A stretch of 64,000 nt of DNA, from the NCBI RefSeq assembly GCF_032362555.1, contig NC_083520.1, positions 4,092,001 through 4,156,000 on the forward strand. The letters are read 5' to 3'. The notes beneath the pieces are model-generated. The model searched no databases. It worked only from the letters and a program-made list of their open reading frames with translations, and was not told the DNA's origin. Of this stretch, positions 60,299-64,000 are shown piece after piece (the stretch's first letter is position 1; each line of letters begins with the position of its first letter). The stretch is from Amyelois transitella (taxonomy: Eukaryota > Arthropoda > Insecta > Lepidoptera > Pyralidae). Position numbers and translations under genes: made by a program.

Positions 60299-62406
60299 GT
60301 AAGGCTTTAATTTTTTTTTGGTAAATTAAGTATCTTCTTCATCCTTCTGCCGATAAGTTTGGTTACTCCTACTGGGTTCATACAATCACGTCTTTATCCC
60401 TTACGGGTAAGACAGAGCCACCAATCTCAAGAAGTTGAAATCAAATAGTGACAAGTTTTTAAATAAAAATAAAAATAAATTTGATACTAATAATTAATTA
60501 TGGCAAAATTAGCAATATCAAAAACGCCGATAACAGGCTGTACACAAAAAAGTATTATTTTTGTATCAACTCGAAAACTAAACACTCTTATTTCTTTTTT
60601 GCAGTAAATTCTCTAAAATGTTACCGATGTACCAATTGCACCAAAGTTAACAGTGACCAAATAGTCACGTGTGGAGAAAACACGACAGTAACAACAACTA
60701 CAAGTTCTACCACAACTTCTACAACACCTTCATCTAGTTCTTCTACGACAACATCTTCTTCAGCATCATCTTCAACAACATCAAGCACCACACCGTCAAC
60801 AACAACGACTACCACCACAACAACAACTACGACACCATCACCATCAACAAACGACACAGCAAGTAATTCTACAACATCAAACAATGATACAAATTTGAGT
60901 CCAAAAACAGTAAGAGTCAGAAGAAGTATGGAAGAATCGAACAACTGCATGTGTAATAATAATAATGTAAGTCTTATTTTTTTTTATTGCTTTTAATGCT
61001 CCCAAAGAGGTCAGATAATCAACCGATCGCAAATTTTTGCCAGAAAACTTTTGCGACTGAATGGTATTACGATCGTAACATATTTGCACTAATAAACATT
61101 TTGTTGTTTTTCATTAATTGTTTTTGTAAAAATTTGAATCAATGAGTTATTTAGTCAAATATTGTCTTGTTTTATTTATTTATTATGAATCAAATCGAAA
61201 AAAAAATCATAAATAAGACTCAAGACTCAATAAACTTACTGAATATTTTTATATTTCAGGGGATCTGTGACTGTAATGTTTTGCGTATCGTTCAGTTAAG
61301 CGATGTTAATGCTACCGGCACATATGTCTGTGTTACAGACACTCTACATGGTAATTATATTTAAAAATACAGTCATCATACGTCACTTCGCACTTTTTCA
61401 GAAGATAAAATCAAAGTAGCTTTTTGTAATCAGTGTTTTATTATATTAAATAGTAGATAAATGAGATACGTAGGACGTAGGTGCCTTAATTTAAACACGC
61501 AGAGGTCAGACGTCAAGATTTCACATGAAGCCACTCCGGCTTCATGTGAAATCTTGACTCACCCACTTCAGGATCTTAGTCACAGGCTGACCCAATGCTC
61601 CTCTCCAGAGAGATGTAAAAAAATATTGGTGAGCTAATTACTATCCATCCATGTCATCACTACACTTAAACGCTTTTGTAAATATGAGATATCGAATGAA
61701 GTAGTTTATAACAAGGTCATGGTGATAATACTTTGAGGGTGCAGTCTAAGTGTTTGCAAATGAACAAGTTGTATATCTGTAACATCGTTCACTATATCAG
61801 GAGGTGTGCGTTATAATCGTATCTATGCTCTTGTTTTGTCCTTATGAACTTTTTATTTGCAATTTAATTACCCGACTGTAAAGAACGGGTTATGTTTTTT
61901 AGAGCAAGTGTTTCTATAAGATAATTATCATGCCAGCTTGCTTTTTTTATCTTTCTGTATTTTGATTCCTTATGAAGAGTCTCACACATCCTGAAAAAAT
62001 GGATGTTATTGGCATATACATTCGCCTTCTTCTATATCTTTTTAATTTTAAAATTTATGAGTTTTTGATTCAAACGTAGCATTAAGCATTCCTAATATTT
62101 TGTCTGTTATCTGAAAGAGACTTGGGATAAGGTCTAAACTGTTTCAAAGTGTTACAATACTGAAAGTTTTCATAAACCAATATTTTTTATCTAATAATTT
62201 GTATTTTCTTTTCAGTAAATAGTGCTTCAGTCATCAACCGTGGTTGTGCTTTGAAGCATAACCAGACTTCGCAAACTTGCATCAGCTCAGCGTTCTCAAG
62301 CAACTGTGCCGTGTGTGAAACAGACGAATGCAACGATGCTAATTCTATTAATTTCTCTGCTCTTGTAATTATTTCATCCCTTTTTGTTGCGTTGAAAATT
62401 TATTAA
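60247..62406 (+). CDS. Ly6/uPAR-type protein with mucin-like insert, gene 2, four exons
   Basis: Exons 60247-60298, 60605-60966, 61260-61350 and 62216-62406 join to 231 residues without a stop. Residues 1-20 (MEKFSICTIVILSIFVGVNS) are a signal peptide. The first finger begins LKCYRCTNCTKV. After C40 comes a Ser/Thr-rich stretch, residues 43-117, including twelve Thr in a row (83-94), then RVRR at 121-124, a furin-type cleavage site. The domain resumes with CMC (132, 134), ICDC (141, 143), YVC 162, RGC 179, C190, C199 and CAVCETDECN (202-208). A hydrophobic end (SALVIISSLFVAL) suggests a GPI anchor. About nine sequons suggest heavy glycosylation. The intron phases 1, 0, 1 are as in gene 1. The role is unknown. 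A cell-surface glycoprotein is the likely class. Confidence 0.88.
60375..60465 (-). repeat. family B fragment
   Basis: CATACAATCACGTCTTTATC, GGTAAGACAGAGCCAC and TCAAATAGTGACAAG. It lies in the 306-base intron 1 of Ly6 gene 2. Confidence 0.65.
60605..60966 (+). CDS. Ly6 gene 2, exon 2 (first finger and mucin-like insert)
   Basis: Acceptor CTTTTTTGCAG, donor AATAAT|GTAAGT. Encodes the split Val and 120 more residues: two cysteine pairs, the whole Ser/Thr-rich insert, RVRR and CMCNNNN. It is over four times as long as the matching exon of gene 1 (86 bases). ACA/ACT/TCA/TCT-type codons are mixed through the insert, so it is not a simple repeat expansion. Confidence 0.9.
61260..61350 (+). CDS. 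Ly6 gene 2, exon 3
   Basis: Acceptor TTATATTTCAG, donor CATG|GTAATT. Encodes GICDCNVLRIVQLSD through TYVCVTDTLH. The phase is 1 at the end. Confidence 0.88.
61495..61625 (-). repeat. family E copy with internal inverted duplication
   Basis: AGGTCAGACG at the left and TTGACTCACCCACTTCAGGA at the right are the family sequence in inverse orientation. Between them other copies have about 20 bases, and this one has a hairpin. It lies in intron 3 of Ly6 gene 2. Confidence 0.65.
61512..61558. repeat. perfect inverted repeat, 21-base arms, 5-base spacer
   Basis: The left arm starts GTCAAGATTTCACATGAAGC; the spacer is ACTCC. The right arm, GGCTTCATGTGAAATCTTGA and C, is the part that matches the family E body. 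The left arm is the inverted extra copy. Confidence 0.97.
62216..62406 (+). CDS. Ly6 gene 2, exon 4 (third finger and tail)
   Basis: Acceptor TTCTTTTCAG. Encodes the split Val, NSASVINRGCALKHNQTS, CAVCETDECND and the hydrophobic end, stopping at TAA 62404. A possible polyadenylation signal (ATTAAA) lies at about 62493. Confidence 0.88.
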
Positions 62407-62569
62407 ACTAAAATTTTGACATTTTTTTTCTTTGTATTGCTTTTCATTTTAGATTATTTATTGACTGTTTAAATCATTATAGTCGTACATTTTATTAAAG
62501 GGCGTAATGACATGACAATACCATTTTTAGAGGAAAAAAAAGCGGATGCCTAAGTTACATATATTCATG

Positions 62570-62840
62570 CATACATATTATCACGTCTATATCGCTTGCG
62601 GAAAGACAGAGCCATCATTCTTGAAATATTGATAGGCCACGTGTTTGGCTTAATGATAGAATTGAGATTACTTATATTGTTTTTATCTACATGTGTGCCA
62701 AATTTCAATAAAATCCTATACTATTAAATGTTCTCTGTATGGCTGGTTATAAAATTGAGATTCAAATAGTGACAGGATGCTAGCCTACCGCCTACAAGAA
62801 GAATCACAAGTTTGTAACCCTTTCCTTAGTAATTTTTGAT
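62570..62840 (-). repeat. family B copy split by about 75 bases
   Basis: The 3' part (62570-62672) has TATCACGTCTATATCGCTTG and ATAGGCCACGTG. The 5' part (62752-62840) has TGAGATTCAAATAGTGACAG and CTACAAGAAGAATCAC. The middle piece, with AAATTTCAATAAAATCCTAT, resembles a family F end, so it may be a nested insertion. Confidence 0.65.
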
Positions 62841-64000
62841 ACACAAGTTTACAATTTTCATCTTTAATCGCCTTCTACTATATTCACAAGGAGGAGTCGA
62901 TTATGATTGGGTAAAAAATAGCAAAATGTACTTAGGTAGATACTGCATAACGTTATTTGGCACATATAATCATCATCTCAGATAGTTTTTCTTATCACTA
63001 TAAAATTAAGCCATTTATATTTATAGAACTCAATGTGAATAATGACATATGATGCTTAAGAAAGAGATGAATGATTTGCTTTCAAGGAATTATTTCAGAA
63101 ATTTAAGTCATTAGTAAAAAATATTCTTTATTTTTTATTCTTTGTTACATTTTCCCTAACAATAAAATTACATAATTGACATAATAATGTTATAGTAGTG
63201 GTATTATTTACCAGTTATTTCATTTATAATTATCACAAACTCCAGTCATCCAGGACCTATAGCAGAATACGCTATTCGTATAAGGCCGTATTAAAATTTA
63301 CTTTAATTCCCAAGTAACAATTTGGTACTATAAAAGATCTCGCTATAGCAAGCTCCAAAACATTATTAAATCTTTTCTTATAATATTAACAATTAAGAAA
63401 ATCATAAAAAAATACATTAGGAATCATGCATTCAAATATTATGAGATCTCAATTTAATTCTAAAAATATTAGGTAGGTAGGTTTCTAAAAATATTAAGGA
63501 GGTATACCTACCTTCCAATCACAGAGATGAACTAATATTCAAAGGCTTTAAACTTTTCCATCAGTTATTGTACTTCACTATCACCTCTGAAGGATAAAGG
63601 TAATAAATATAACATGCAATACCTATTAAACAAAAGTTTAATTAAAATATAATCAATTGTAATCAAACCGTTTTTAGATTAAGATAGAAACAAAATTGAT
63701 CACTGAGTAGCAGTAAAAGTACAGTTTGCCGTAAATTTTACGATTTATCAATCAAAACGTTTTTTAAAACAAGTCAGCGTTTAATTTAATTTTAAATACT
63801 TTTTTGATTCTGCAAGCAAAAAATAACCGCTATGTTTATATTTAGACAATTAACTATTTTTTACTTATTATTCAGTTATACTAATACTAAACTATGTTCT
63901 TATATAAATTTGTTATGTACAATGATGTATTTACAAATAAACAATAAATACTTAAAAATTAAAGCAGTAATAAGTAGTAAAAACTTGTAGTAAAACGAAA
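62841..64000. other. no gene seen
   Basis: AT-rich DNA downstream of Ly6 gene 2. I see no exon with Ly6 cysteine pattern, no repeat family copy and no long inverted repeat. A third paralogue could begin beyond the right edge. Confidence 0.5.

Noticed and set aside
60621..60950. Valine-rich minus-strand open frame
   Set aside because: Antisense of the Thr/Ser codons of Ly6 gene 2, exon 2.

Overview
The window is AT-rich animal nuclear DNA, most likely from a moth or butterfly (Lepidoptera). This rests on widely spaced short exons with GT-AG introns, dense short interspersed repeats of types I associate with lepidopteran genomes (a tRNA-derived SINE and several short families with TATG-type tails), a mariner copy, and fragments of non-LTR retrotransposons. 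Nothing looks bacterial or organellar. No database search was possible, so species and orthology are inference.

Left part (1-19.2 kb): parts of one minus-strand gene. A large exon (8052-8817) encodes a Pro/Asn/Gln/Tyr-rich protein segment and joins in frame to a second exon (2407-2534); the gene continues beyond the left edge. The second exon reminds me of the region just before the cystine knot in Spaetzle-like proteins, but the knot is not in the window. Ahead of the exon lies a leader with three tiny upstream ORFs, and a GC-richer non-coding first exon may lie near 19.2 kb. The putative 10-kb intron carries an intact mariner transposase gene (13605-14678).

Middle (19.3-45.2 kb): no host gene seen. 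It holds a truncated jockey-like LINE, a 2-kb pogo/jerky-like DNA transposon remnant with matching TIRs, a broken LINE with a restriction-like endonuclease domain, and many short repeats.

Right part (45.2-62.4 kb): two plus-strand genes for small secreted, probably GPI-anchored Ly6/uPAR (three-finger) proteins, reconstructed from four exons each (155 and 231 residues). Their intron phases are identical (1, 0, 1), indicating tandem paralogues. The second has a Ser/Thr-rich mucin-like insert ending at an RVRR furin-type site inside the Ly6 region.

A recurring feature is near-perfect inverted repeats with very short spacers (0-8 bases). Two sit inside known repeat families whose other copies in the window lack them, which suggests local inverted duplication, for example by template switching. 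Repeat families are given here as A (tRNA-derived SINE), B and C (short families sharing a 3' tail), D (three near-identical copies), E, F and H (older families).
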